Shown: positions 46,001-55,106 of the stretch, in pieces
Numbering within the stretch: the stretch's first letter is position 1
Layout of the letters: each line of letters begins with the position of its first letter
Assembly (NCBI GenBank): GCA_948567375.1
Contig: OX419761.1
Coordinates: 35,812,243 to 35,876,242 of the forward strand
Source: Lunularia cruciata
Lineage: Eukaryota > Streptophyta > Marchantiopsida > Lunulariales > Lunulariaceae
Length of the DNA: 64,000 nt
Direction of reading: 5' to 3'
Notes under the pieces: model-generated
The model's database searches: none
What the model was told of the DNA's origin: nothing
What the model saw: only the letters and a program-made list of their open reading frames with translations
Program-made: the position numbers and the translations under genes

Positions 46001-47872
46001 TCCAACAAGGCTTATGCATTGACCATCTACATGAAGAAGGGTGTAGATTACATGGTGATTTTGGAAGACAAGGAGGCTCTCAAAGCTTTTGAGGAGCTCA
46101 AGCAATCCCTTGTTGTAGCTCCAATTCTTGCTAAACCTGATTGGAGTAAGCCTTTCATCCTCTACACTGATGCTTCTAATGTAGCTATAGGATGCACTCT
46201 TAGTCAATTAGACCAAGATGGGCATGATCATCCAATAGCTTATGCTAGTAGGCAGATGGTTTCAGCAGAGAAGAACTACTCTGTCACAGAGAGAGAAGGG
46301 TTGGCAGTGATCTTTGGTCTCAAGAAGTTTAGACACTACTTGATTGGAGGGAAAGCCACAATTGTCACGGATCACAAGGCTTTGAAGTACATCTTCAACA
46401 AGCCTAATGTTGAAGGGAGACTAGCAAGGTGGATGATACTCTTGTCTGAGTATGACTACACAATTGAGGATAGGCCAGGAAAGAAACATGCAAATGCTGA
46501 TTTGTTATCTAGAGCCTATGATCATGATGGAGATGAGCCAGTAGATGATTCCTTCCCGGATGAGGAGCTCATGACAATCTCAGTCACTCAAGAGATTCCA
46601 ATGGAGTACAAGGAGATTGTGGATTTTGTGACAAGAGGTAACTATCCAGAAGGGATGCATGCTAGGGAGAGGAAGGCCCTTGCAGCAAGATCTAGACCTT
46701 ACACAATGGTGGAGGATATTCTTTTTCACCAAGGAGCAGATGGTCTACTTCGAAGAGCAGTGGGTAAGGAAGAGTCTATCCTACTCATAAAGGAGTTTCA
46801 TGAAGGTTTAGTATGTGGAGGACACTTTGCAGGAAAGGTGACTGCTTTCAAGATTCTAGATGCAGGTTACCATTGGAGAGGGATTTTCAAGGATTGTCTT
46901 GATTATTGCAAAACTTGTCATGTTTGTCAAGCTTTTGCTAGAAAGTCTACATCCACTCCACCACTTAGATCAATTCCATTGCTAGGACCTTTTGAGAAGT
47001 GGGGAATTGATTTTGTGGGACCTCTCAATAGAACCCCAAGGAACAATCGGTACATTGTGGTAGTTACTGATTACCTTACCAAGTGGGTTGAGGCTAGACC
47101 ATTGAGGGACAAGAATGAAGATGAAGTGGGTAGATTTCTTTATGAACGCATTATCACTAGGTTTGGATGCCCTTTGGAGTTGGTTTCTGATAGAGGAGGA
47201 GAGTTTACAGGAAGCATTACTACAGCCATGCTACGACATTTCTCTATCACACATAGAGTAACTACATCCTATAAGCCAAATTCCAATGGCTTGGCAGAGA
47301 GAACCAATCAAACCTTGTGCATGATGTTGGCCAAAGATGCAGAAATGGAGGGGGCTAAACATCATTGGGACAAGAGGATTCATGCAGTTTTGTGGGAGTA
47401 TAGGACAACCATGAAGACTTCCACTGGATATTCTCCATTCCAATTGGTGTATGGTATTGAGTCTACCTTACCTATTCACTTTGATCTTCCTACCTTCCAA
47501 AGCATTCATAGGAGATTGAAGAAAGCACAAGGAAGTGATGCAGAGAAGTCAAGGAAGGATCAACTCATGGAGTTGGAAGAGGCAAGAGCAGTTGCTATGG
47601 TTCGAGTGGAGCAAGCCCAAAGGAAACAAAAGGAGAGCTATGACAAGAGGCAAGGCAAGAAGAAGGTGGAGCCTTTCAAAGAAGGTGATTGGGTAATGTT
47701 GTTTGATTCCATTCGATTCAAGAGAGTGCAAAAGAAGTTTTTGCCTAAGTACTTTGGACCTTTCATAGTAGAGAAGGTGTGGGGAAATTACACTTATGAT
47801 CTCAAGGAGTTGGGAGGAAGACACTTTGATAGGATTAACCATGATAAGTTGAAGATGTACCATAGAAGGTAG
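43046..47872 (+). CDS. gag-pol polyprotein of the family-A element (1,608 aa)
   Basis: One uninterrupted frame. In order: gag helical domain (about residues 5-180, with AALTWYESEY and FLPDESYERL), zinc knuckle CFGCGGRGHIQRNC (residues 282-295), a basic serine-rich spacer, aspartic protease with LVDGGSAVNAM (Asp 502), RT with VCVDYKKLNA and FIDD (891-894), RNase H with YTDASNVAIG (Asp 1042), integrase zinc site (His 1252, His 1260, Cys 1291, Cys 1294), catalytic core with DFVGP (Asp 1322), SDRGGEF and LAERTNQ, ending about 30 residues after a GPFIVEKVWGNYTYDLKELG segment. No chromodomain. The protease centre reads DGG rather than the common DSG or DTG, a variant seen in some plant gypsy elements. 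gag and pol are in one frame, so their ratio must be set some other way. Confidence 0.95.
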   Translation: MGKLPVFFGKDGEDVEAFVRDFKRACIGNNERRKNEWASLLPDFFEDAALTWYESEYQKRERREGEEESWETLTSALIEKFLPDESYERLMSEVTFLKQGDGEKVRVYVERVEKLESRFRIVLRKGGDDVETTMIGIGAMLTKNFVGGLRPQIRSKVRYEKPSSKVEAIKIAIRMEESLEGDESDLVVKEVVHPPQGYKYGGTSDTLVTRVAPQVVVAPVLAPPPKDPLQTITEQLADLKINVVQLWEKREVDQNVGRGPRSYGNYPYRGGQPANNFNDRNCFGCGGRGHIQRNCPNSTYHGGRGYEGANRGKEGGSETQVAPNPNKGKGIASIDVVESKYEKGECSNSKGPNLELLAQEKKRARFAEDVHSSQGFTSSKDTPMSTRSTRTSAPSTTKTPRKKLGMEDFLISKQQWNYNVLEDVGSHKANITVGQLIALNPTLRKELRGGLSSTRSKKKKKAKVPVSMGVVDAKPAPWEACEYASKIDVRVNGHNIKDALVDGGSAVNAMSERLMKKLGMIPSRPSTFVVSMANKQQVRPVGVMDKVVVSVMGVQNLMTFQVLKDSSYDLLLGRPWLRAARTTDRWHKGYLRIGPSNHRVTVPVTNTTNTSHSDTPSSDYWESDSEGGASGVDTSMEEETSTEEDESESDSDVYPLCAMDFAPKLEVLKDPDKSPLTLEEVERRLSTLKYGPNVTKEEKVRFEEIFRKFIHVFAFSYKDLKEVTLEEHKIEVESHARPIRQKQRRISPPISLVVKEEIDKLKEAGFIFEVENSEWVSPIVIVKKKNGKLRVCVDYKKLNAVTKKDYYPLPFIDEILEEVAGHERYSFGDGYSGYNQIKIAPEHQQLTTFTTPWGTYAFKVMPFGLCNAPATFQRFMNKVFEPFIGKFVRDFIDDFCVYGSKEEHFEHLIKVLQRLDEANASLNPKKCIFGCEEGLLLGHIISKDGIAVDPKKVRKISDLPFPSSLTKLRQFLGMVGYYRRFIFSFSNKAYALTIYMKKGVDYMVILEDKEALKAFEELKQSLVVAPILAKPDWSKPFILYTDASNVAIGCTLSQLDQDGHDHPIAYASRQMVSAEKNYSVTEREGLAVIFGLKKFRHYLIGGKATIVTDHKALKYIFNKPNVEGRLARWMILLSEYDYTIEDRPGKKHANADLLSRAYDHDGDEPVDDSFPDEELMTISVTQEIPMEYKEIVDFVTRGNYPEGMHARERKALAARSRPYTMVEDILFHQGADGLLRRAVGKEESILLIKEFHEGLVCGGHFAGKVTAFKILDAGYHWRGIFKDCLDYCKTCHVCQAFARKSTSTPPLRSIPLLGPFEKWGIDFVGPLNRTPRNNRYIVVVTDYLTKWVEARPLRDKNEDEVGRFLYERIITRFGCPLELVSDRGGEFTGSITTAMLRHFSITHRVTTSYKPNSNGLAERTNQTLCMMLAKDAEMEGAKHHWDKRIHAVLWEYRTTMKTSTGYSPFQLVYGIESTLPIHFDLPTFQSIHRRLKKAQGSDAEKSRKDQLMELEEARAVAMVRVEQAQRKQKESYDKRQGKKKVEPFKEGDWVMLFDSIRFKRVQKKFLPKYFGPFIVEKVWGNYTYDLKELGGRHFDRINHDKLKMYHRR

Positions 47873-47904
47873 AGAGACCTTCACTTTGAGGACAAAGTGA
47901 AAAC

Positions 47905-47920
47905 TTAGTCCGGGGGTAAA
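47905..47920 (+). other. Polypurine tract region of the family-A element
   Basis: TAGTCCGGGGGTAAA directly before the 3' LTR; the GGGGGTAAA part would prime plus-strand DNA. The same sequence precedes the LTR at 4,123. Confidence 0.65.
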
Positions 47921-48599
47921 TGTAACACCCATTTGTGCATGTGTGTGGTATTGTGATATTTAGCTTAGTATTACAAGTACTTAAGAGATATTATTTATAT
48001 AGAGATAAAGGATGGTTCTATATTAGTCATGGTTAGCTAAAGTTAGTCATAGCTAAGATAGATGGGACCTTACTTTAGAGGAAGTAGAAAAGATGAACAC
48101 CACTATTTTGGATTTTAGTGTGTTGACTTGGTATTATTCCTAGGTGTTTGGCTTTGGGGAAAGAGTTGAGAACTCTTGGGCCCGCAAGCCTTTTTGTTTT
48201 GGATTCTTCTTTAGTCCAAGGATAGCCCATGTGAAGGAATCCTTGCTTTAGTGGTTGGGTCAAGATAAGGGGAATATGCCCATGTGAATGGATATTCCTT
48301 TCTACTTTTTGACTTTACTTGACTTTTAGTCTAGTAACTTGAGTTACTACGGTAAATAGTAACTTTGGTACGTAACTATTTCACAAGTATATAAACAAGG
48401 GGTGAGGAGGTACTCATCATCCTTTCATTTGCAACTATCTCTCTCTCATTGATTCCTCTAGTGAGCAATGTCTTGAGTCTTGGAGTGTTAGCCTTGGAGG
48501 AGTATGATGGAGTTGGGGTTCCTTGCCTTCTTAGTCCATGGTGCGCTACCATAATAGCCATCAGAGGTTCATCCTGAGTGAGAGACAGGCCGGCTCACA
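47921..48599 (+). repeat. 3' LTR of the young family-A element
   Basis: 679 bp, the same length as the 5' LTR and differing from it at about two positions over the whole length. Confidence 0.95.
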
Positions 48600-49290
48600 G
48601 GTCAGACTTCCCTAGTCTTTCATGCTATCTGAGGCATTACAGACGACATCCATGGTTCCTAGACGTCCCAGTGCAGGTGTGGTAGGTGGTGATGGAGTAC
48701 CTGATGAACTACCTACTAGTCAGCCACCTGCTACTACACAGACTGAGTCTAGCATGATGTTGGGGGCGGCTCAGCTGATTATGCGGCATCCTTTATTTTC
48801 AGCCAGTGACATGTTTACATTGGGAGTTGACCCAGCCCCAGTGTTCCGGTTGGCTGCCACGTTGTGTGAGAGTAGGGATGGTGCAGTTCCTACTACTAGA
48901 GCAGAGGTGGTTGGTAGTGGAGCTGACTTGGTTGAGGAGCATGGGATCCATTCAGCGACCAGTGGTTTATGGCAGGCAGCAGTGGCTAGACTGGAGGAAT
49001 TGCCAGCTAGACCGGCCTTTGAGAGAGCGCGGTCTACACCTGGTGTTGTCCTATTGGATAACCAAAGGGGGATCTTTTGTTTGGTGGGACCTTTAGGGAA
49101 GGTCTATACACCACAGAGAGTCTTGTTAGACTCTGGTGCGCAGCCCCTTATGTTGGGGAAGGCTGCAATTGTTGGTCTGGAGTTACGGAAGATCGATGTA
49201 AAGAGGTGTCCATTTCAGATCCAGACATCTCTTGGTGGTGGTTCGACACAGTACATCACACGTGGAGAGCTTGTTGTCTAGGTTCAGCCT
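48600..49290 (+). mobile_element. Protease region of element B
   Basis: Resumes element B right of the family-A insertion. The aspartic-protease active-site motif VLLDSGAQPLMLG lies at about 49,117-49,155, followed by a GLELRKIDVK segment; this enzyme would cut the polyprotein. It is flanked by gag to the left (before the insertion) and the methyltransferase to the right, so the protease is where gypsy order predicts it. Confidence 0.75.
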
Positions 49291-49839
49291 GGTCATCCGA
49301 CTGATAGCTTGGTGGTGAGAGCTCAGGCTATTGCGACGATAGCTGAGTCATATGATGTGCTAGTTGGAGGAGCAGTGTTATACCCTATGGGTTTCAGCAT
49401 TGACTATTGGGAGGAGACAGCCTCTTATAGACCTGGTTGGCAGTCTAGTGAGGGACGGGTATGTCGCCTACCAGTACGCTTCAGTAGTGGCAGTCTTGGC
49501 TCACTACAGTCCGGGACCATGGCAGCATCAGTTTTAGCTTTCAGCGGTGCAGTTACTTGGCTTGGTGACTTGTTGGAGAGGAACGCCCATGCAGAGGATA
49601 CTCCGGTACCAGAGGAGATCACTCGGCTATGGAGTACGAGTGGGATTGTTCCATCCACCTTGGATGTTCCATTGTGGAGTTTAGAGGAGGCATTGCAGCA
49701 GCATGTAGATCAGTTGGTGCAGCAGGCTTGGAGTGGAGCCTTCGTACCATCAAGGGATGAGTGTGAGGATGAGCCTCCAGAGGCGATTGCTTTGACACCT
49801 TTGGATACCACACTCATTGCTTGGCAGTACCCAGTAGAG

Positions 49840-50790
49840 GGGATATGCTTATTGGAGTTGTTTGGTGGGATCAGCACCGGACTAGCTGCGGTGTTACAGG
49901 CGGGTATCCGAGTACAGAGGTACTTGTATGTAGAGAGAGATGAGACTGCTAGGCGAGTCTCTCTACATCATGTGGCACACTTGGCCTATCGGTATCCGGA
50001 GTTATTATCGATGTCAGCAGTCAGAGGTTACCAGAAGGCCTTACCAGGAAACATTTCCTTACTGGGAGCGCATGACCTAGAGAGACATGGACCTATTCAC
50101 TTGGTGATTTCTGGATGGCCATGGCAGGGACATACACGTGCGGGCCGCGGTTTGGGTCTTTAGGATCCTCATTCTGGTGTGTTTTGGGAGATGTTACGGA
50201 TACTACGACATCTCCAGGTTCATCAGTCTGTTTCTCCAACTTACCTTTTGGAGAACGTTCCTTTGATGGGTGATTCTCGCACTAGAGTGGTGGCGAGTAC
50301 ACATCAGGTCTATTCTTGGATGGGACCTGCTGTATTGTTAGATGCAGCCAGAGTGGGATCACGGGCTCATCGTCTTTGCCTTTGGTGGACAAACCTTTTA
50401 CCCAGAGAGGTTCTACAGCGTAGTTATGATGGGATTCAGCGACTAGACCACATTCTTGTTGATGATATCTTGGATGTTGGGCGTCAGTCTCAAACAATGG
50501 TAGTGGCTAATAGGTCACCCATGGCAGTGGTGAACCTAGTTGGACAGCCTAGAGCTGCATTTCCCACACTCATGAGTTTCCCAGGCTCTCATGCTTTTCG
50601 AGAGGGAGGACCTGGACTTGTTTGGGACTCACAGTTATAGCAGTTGGTGGAGCCCAATGCTGATGAGAGAGAGCGGGCGATGGGTTTTCACACCGGTATT
50701 ACCGCTATTCCAGCAGTGTTAGAGGCATCCAGGCGTTAGGTGTTAGGTCAGGCTATGGACCTGAACTGTTTGACCTGGATTGTGAGCCTT
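49840..50790 (+). mobile_element. C5 cytosine DNA methyltransferase domain of element B
   Basis: Conserved C5-MTase blocks in order: motif I, LLELFGGISTG (about 49,849-49,881), the S-adenosylmethionine loop; a motif II-like acidic YVERDE (about 49,927-49,944); motif IV region, HLVISGWP with a following RAGRGLGL (about 50,098-50,160); motif VI, LLENVP (about 50,245-50,265); motif VIII-like SRAHRLCLWW (about 50,357-50,390); motifs IX/X, DERERAMGFHTGIT (about 50,661-50,703) and VLGQAMDLN (about 50,740-50,766). Motif order is linear, and the short target-recognition region resembles Dnmt3-like enzymes more than Dnmt1. The domain is of normal length (about 315 residues) but this copy is broken. 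It would methylate cytosine in DNA; whether it acts on the element's own copies or host sites is unknown. Confidence 0.85.
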
Positions 50791-50877
50791 GGTTTGGCAG
50801 AGCAGCGTAGGATGCGCTTGATAGGCATCACCACTCGGACACTTGTGAGCCCTGTGCCTATCAAGACGATTCAGGCA

Positions 50878-51010
50878 CATGCTGGGGGCGATGGACCGAG
50901 TGGACATGGTATTCTTGGGACACATCCAGTAGCTACTAGGGAGAGTGGTCTACTTGGAGTCCATCCAGGTGAGCGTGGGCTACTTGGATTACACCCTTGG
51001 TCCACATGGG
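50878..51010 (+). mobile_element. Repeat-bearing linker between methyltransferase and RT of element B
   Basis: A glycine- and histidine-rich linker in which the pattern G-(I/L)-L-G-x-H-P occurs three times (GILGTHP, GLLGVHP, GLLGLHP) at about 50,911-50,996. No known domain. It may be a flexible spacer between the fused methyltransferase and pol. Confidence 0.6.
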
Positions 51011-51179
51011 ATGCAGCCAGAGGACGTGTGGAGCTTGCAGCCAGAGTGGAGGGAGTTTTTCACATAGAGGTTGGGACCTCTAGTGATCGGGAGCATGACA
51101 CTATTGTTCCCAAGGGCCCAGTGTAGCAGCCAGTCAGTACGTCTTCCACTCCTACTACAGTTACAGAGGATACCTGGGA

Positions 51180-52610
51180 GCCAGATCTTGGACCCAAGCT
51201 TACTGGAGAGGAAAGATGGAGGGTTTGGAGGTTCTTGAGGAGTCACACGAGTTGTTTTGCCTTCAGTATGAAGGATTTGGGTGCTCTGAAGGGACCTAGT
51301 ATACGGATTGAGCTGACTAGCGACACACCTGTTTTCCGACGTCCTTATCGATATAGTGATATGGAGAGGACATTGATTCAGAGCCGGAGTAGTGACCTTT
51401 TTGAGGCTGGTTTGGTGGAGATTTCACATGGAGAGTATGCATCAGCGACAATGATGCCAGCCAAGAAGGATATGCATGGCAACTATACAGATAGGCGGAT
51501 GTGTGGAGATTATCGTCCTATCAACCGACAGACCAGGGCTGATCGGTATGCCATGCCTACACCGGAGGAGATTTTTGATGCGATTGGGCATGCAAAGGTC
51601 TTCAGTACTTTGGATCTTTGAGCGGGATATCATCAGTTGCCGATCAGGGAGGAAGATAAGTCCAAGACAGCATTTTGGGCTATTGATCCTCACGGCAAGG
51701 ATGTGTTATATTAGTGGAGGTTCTTACCATTTGGGTTGAAGAACGCTCCTGCTGAGTTCCAAAGGGTCATGGATAGGATCCTAGCTGGATTGGATTTTGC
51801 TTGGTGTTATATTGATGACATTTTGGTCTATAGCACTACTGTGGAGGAGCATGAGAGATAGCTGTTGGAGGTGTTTAAGAGGTTGAGATCTCATGGACTC
51901 AAACTACATCTTGGGAAGTGTAGGTTCTTCCACGAGCAAGTTGAGTATTTGGGTCACACTATCTACCCCGGAGGACTTGGTGTTCAGCAGACCAAGGTGG
52001 AGGCTATTGCACGTATTCCTCGGCCTACGGATGTGAGCAGAGTGCGAGCATTCCTTGGGTTGGCGAACTTCCATCGCCGCTATGTTAGAGGATTTAGTGC
52101 CATTGCCAAGGCCTTGACAAAGCTGACCAAGCTTACACAGGAGTGGTGTTGGGGAGATGAGCAGGAGAGAGCTTTTGTAGAGCTCAAGGAGAGGTTGACA
52201 TCTACTCCTATTTTGAGGAGACCGATCAGGGGACGACCATTTCAGGTTCACACTGATTGGAGTATGTTGGGGCTTGGAGCGGTGCTCACCCAACATGATG
52301 ATGAGGAGAAGGAGTTTGTGGTGGCCTATGCTAGTTGCTCTAACAATTCAGCAGAGACAAAGTATAGTTCATATGAGGGAGAGTGCTTGGCAGCAGTTTG
52401 GGCAGTAGCACATTTCTGATGTTACCTATTTGGTAACCCCTTCACTCTCATCATTGATCATCAGCCGCTGAAGTGGTTGATGGAGTCTGACAAGCTTTCA
52501 GGGAAGCTTGCACGATGGGCTATGATTTTACAGGAGTATGATTTCACGGTTGTTCACAGACCTGGAGTGGTGAACCGTGATGCAGATGGGTTGAGTAGAA
52601 ACCTATGTCC
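51180..52610 (+). mobile_element. RT and RNase H of element B
   Basis: RT blocks: RRMCGDYRPINRQT (about 51,495-51,537), HAKVFSTLDL (about 51,590-51,621), [17 protein letters not shown] (about 51,723-51,773), [10 protein letters not shown] (about 51,805-51,835). The connection follows with FLGLANFHRRYVRGFS (about 52,052-52,099). RNase H: VHTDWSMLGLGAVL (about 52,246-52,287), an SSYEGECLAAVWA block (about 52,366-52,405) and a RPGVVNRDADGLSR tail (about 52,558-52,600). Together they copy element RNA into DNA. Phylogenetic grouping within gypsy cannot be set by eye. Confidence 0.85.
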
Positions 52611-52979
52611 CAGCCAGCAGGATCAGACCGGAGCACATTGGCATGGTGAGACAGATGAGGAGATGGTGCCAGGTTGGCATGCATCGGCCTTTCTGTGTAT
52701 ATTTGCAGAGACTTTGGTGGTATCTCTCTCAGCGCATACAGGAGGAGTTATTGAGGTCACAGATCCAAAGAGTGAAGATATTGGTACAGTTCAGCGAGAC
52801 ATTCATGATGATGTCTTAGTGATGGACTATCTTTGCATTGGTGTTGTGGGTGGCACAATTGGGGCCAAAGAGAGAGATCGTGTTCTTCAGCAAGCCAGAC
52901 GGTTCAGATTGGAGGGTAGACACCTTTTGCGTGTATGGGAGGATGGTAGAGTGTGAGTAGTACCACTTCCATCACAGAG

Positions 52980-53870
52980 ACCACAGTTGGTCCGTCATGC
53001 TCATGAGGAGCTAGGACATTTTGGAGTAAAGCGTACATATAGCTTACTCCAGAGTCATTATTGGTGGCGCGGTATGCAGACCGAGGTACAGCAGTTTGTT
53101 GCCAGATGCGTGGTTTGTGACCGAGTTAGAGCATCATTCAATGCTCCTATGCCACAGTTACACCCATTACCTATCATGGGATTGGGTTACCGTTGGAGTT
53201 TGGACTTCACCGGACCTTTACCGCTGACTGTGAGACATCATCGGTATGTTTGGTGATGGTGGAGCACTTCTCCAAGTGGATTGAGTTGGTGGCACTTCGT
53301 GACAAGTCTAATGAAGGGACAGCTTACTCGTTCCTGGATCGAGTTCTTAGTCATTTTGGTGCACCAGCTGAGGTTTTGACTGATCAAGGTATAGAGTTCT
53401 TGGGAGAGTTTCAGGTCTTGTGTGATAAGGCTTTGATTGATCATCGTACTACATCCCAAGATCACCTTGAGGCAGATGGCTTAGCAGAGAGAGTGGTTCA
53501 GACGGTGAAGAGAGGATTGCAAAAGTATGGTTTGCAGAGAGGCCACTTGGGAGATTGGGATCTCCAGTTACCTTGGTTGGCCATGGGCTATCGGTTCAGC
53601 CGGCAAGCCTCCTTAGCATCCTTCTCTCCATACTTTCTACTCTATGGACGAGATCCAAATTTACCTGCAGCCATTCGTCGAGATGCTACTATAGTTTTGG
53701 ACTTGGATGACCCTGATGTATGGATGAGCGCATGTTCTCAGCGGGCAGAGATCTTTCGGAGAGTGATGCCGATGGCCTTTGAGAACTTGGCGATTGCTCA
53801 GCATAGAGATACTTTACGCTATGCTACCATTCGAGGAGGAGGTTATAGACCCTCGATCCATTGATTTCAT
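52980..53870 (+). mobile_element. Integrase of element B
   Basis: Zinc-binding N-terminus with histidines in RHAHEELGHFG and cysteines in ARCVVCDRV (about 52,993-53,125), then the catalytic core: SLDFTGPLP (about 53,199-53,225), LTDQGIEFLG (about 53,374-53,405) and DHLEADGLAERVVQ (about 53,461-53,503), supplying the D, D and E positions. A C-terminal stretch (HLGDYVYLQQ, then ending NCAPCHLPNIDG) leads into the PHD finger. It would insert the DNA copy into chromosomes. Confidence 0.83.
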
Positions 53871-54098
53871 CTAGGCGACTATGTATATCTACAGCAGACA
53901 GCACCGACGACACTTGATGTTTCTACAGGCCGCACTATCTTGAGAGTGCACGAGGTTTTGCCATCTGGAGTCCTTGTGTTAGAAGGACGTGATGGTGTTG
54001 TTTGGAAGGATCATGTGCGCAATTGTGCGCCATGCCACCTCCCAAACATTGATGGTACTATGGACCCAAGCTTGGCACTTGTACGTGCAGGCTTGAGG

Positions 54099-54233
54099 TG
54101 TATGTTATGTGGCTCTTCTGGTGGAGCTGCTACTATGTTAGTGTGTGATAGCTGTTCGAGAGGATGGCATATGGCATGTATGACTCCTCCCCTCACGGTG
54201 GTTCCTCAGGGACAGTGGTTATGTCCTAGATGT
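54099..54233 (+). mobile_element. PHD finger at the C-terminus of element B pol
   Basis: Spacing C-x2-C-x11-C-x2-C-x4-H-x2-C-x14-C-x2-C, the canonical C4HC3 of a PHD zinc finger, with the typical WH-MAC centre and the aromatic WLCPRC end. Many gypsy elements carry a chromodomain at this place; here a different histone-tail reader sits behind integrase. PHD fingers commonly bind the H3 N-terminus; which mark this one would prefer cannot be read off. It lies just before the end of the coding region at about 54,239. Confidence 0.9.
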
Positions 54234-54396
54234 ACTTGACCTATAGCTAGTTCATTCTTTATATGGTATAGATTGCAGACAGGCGACTAACGATGGGGCT
54301 CCATAGCACCCGGCCTCCTGATCTTTGCCCATTAGAGGGTATACCATATACTTAGAGTAGATGGCTATCTGGAGTTAGAGGGACCTAACCGCCAGC

Positions 54397-54408
54397 TAGG
54401 GGGGCGAT
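54397..54408 (+). other. Polypurine tract of element B
   Basis: AGGGGGGCGA immediately before the TGTGGCAC start of LTR sequence, the place where plus-strand DNA synthesis is primed. It sets the true LTR start at 54,409 rather than at 54,533. Confidence 0.65.
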
Positions 54409-54987
54409 TGTGGCACTTTAGAGTCTATGTATGACTTATGTGTGAGTTGTGCTTCTATAGTGTATGATGTTGACAGCGATGTATGTTGTGTAGCGATGTA
54501 TGTTGTGTAGCGATGTATATACGCACGACAGTTGTCACGCCATTTGTAGTTCCACATCTGGATGCTCGGACATTGGAGTTCCAGTGATGGTAGTTAGAGT
54601 TATTCTAACAGTTTCTCAGGGACTACTTTCCGACGGTTAGATTTCGTGTTCAGGGTACTGACTTCACGGTGGGGCCCACCGTCACTTTGCACCGTTTGCA
54701 CCATCGAGTGTGCCGTCAGCAGGACCGTTAGGGTTTCAGGGCTAGCTCGAGTCCAGAGGGTATAGTTTTGAAGTGAGCTCTAGAGAGCTCACTTCTCTGA
54801 TGTTGAGCCTTCGAGTTCCTGGCTATGGTGGACAGAGGCCGGCGAGCGTCACCTGGATTCTCTATGCTTGAGTGGGTGTGGCTTGACTGTAATCAGTGCC
54901 TAGTTGTTGGCAGTTTATAGAGTGACAGATCAAGTACTGATCTGAGTTGAGTTGAGTTGAGTTGAAAGAGTTAAGCAATATAATTAT
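54409..54987 (+). repeat. 3' LTR of element B (full form)
   Basis: Begins TGTGGCACTTTAGAG right after the polypurine tract and continues through TGTCACGCC (54,533) to about AATATAATTAT (54,987). The last ~455 bp match the 5' LTR at 37,346-37,796. A 17-bp word (GCGATGTATGTTGTGTA) is repeated near 54,477-54,512. Confidence 0.7.
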
Positions 54988-55106
54988 TGTGGCACTTTAG
55001 AGTCTATGTATGACTTATGTGTGAGTTGTGCTTCTATAGTGTATGATGTTTACAGCGATATATATGGGGCGATGTATGTTGTGTAGCAATGTATATATGC
55101 ACAACA
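54988..55106 (+). repeat. Extra copy of the first ~120 bp of the element B LTR
   Basis: TGTGGCACTTTAGAG to GCACAACA, a diverged second copy of 54,409-54,532, placed directly after the 3' LTR. It is exactly the part that the 5' LTR lacks. GTAC follows, as GTAC also precedes the 5' LTR, but the first two of those bases could be LTR sequence. Confidence 0.75.

Larger units (their letters stand above)
40796..48599 (+). mobile_element. Family-A Ty3/gypsy element, looks whole and very young
   Basis: 7,804 bp with two 679-bp LTRs (40,796-41,474 and 47,921-48,599) that differ at about two positions, a tRNA-Asp-type primer site, a leader with a separate zinc-knuckle ORF, one long gag-pol ORF and a polypurine tract. 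It is inserted in element B between gag and protease, with GGTC (or AGGTC) on both sides. Two differences in 679 bp suggest an age near 0.1-0.2 million years at usual plant rates (inference). It has no chromodomain. Two more copies lie at 1-1,712 and 1,713-4,814. Confidence 0.95.
37346..55106 (+). mobile_element. Element B: Ty3/gypsy element carrying a DNA methyltransferase and a PHD finger, broken
   Basis: About 10 kb of element sequence, interrupted by the 7.8-kb family-A insertion at 40,796-48,599. Order on the plus strand: LTR part (37,346-37,796), 1.3-kb leader, gag with zinc knuckles (39,128-40,795), protease (about 49,100-49,230), C5 cytosine methyltransferase (about 49,840-50,790), RT and RNase H (about 51,180-52,610), integrase (about 52,980-53,870), PHD finger (54,099-54,233), then LTR sequence (54,409-55,106). 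The two comparable LTR parts differ at roughly 3% of positions, so the insertion is of the order of one to two million years old at common plant rates (inference). The copy carries several breaks and cannot be assumed active. Confidence 0.9.
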
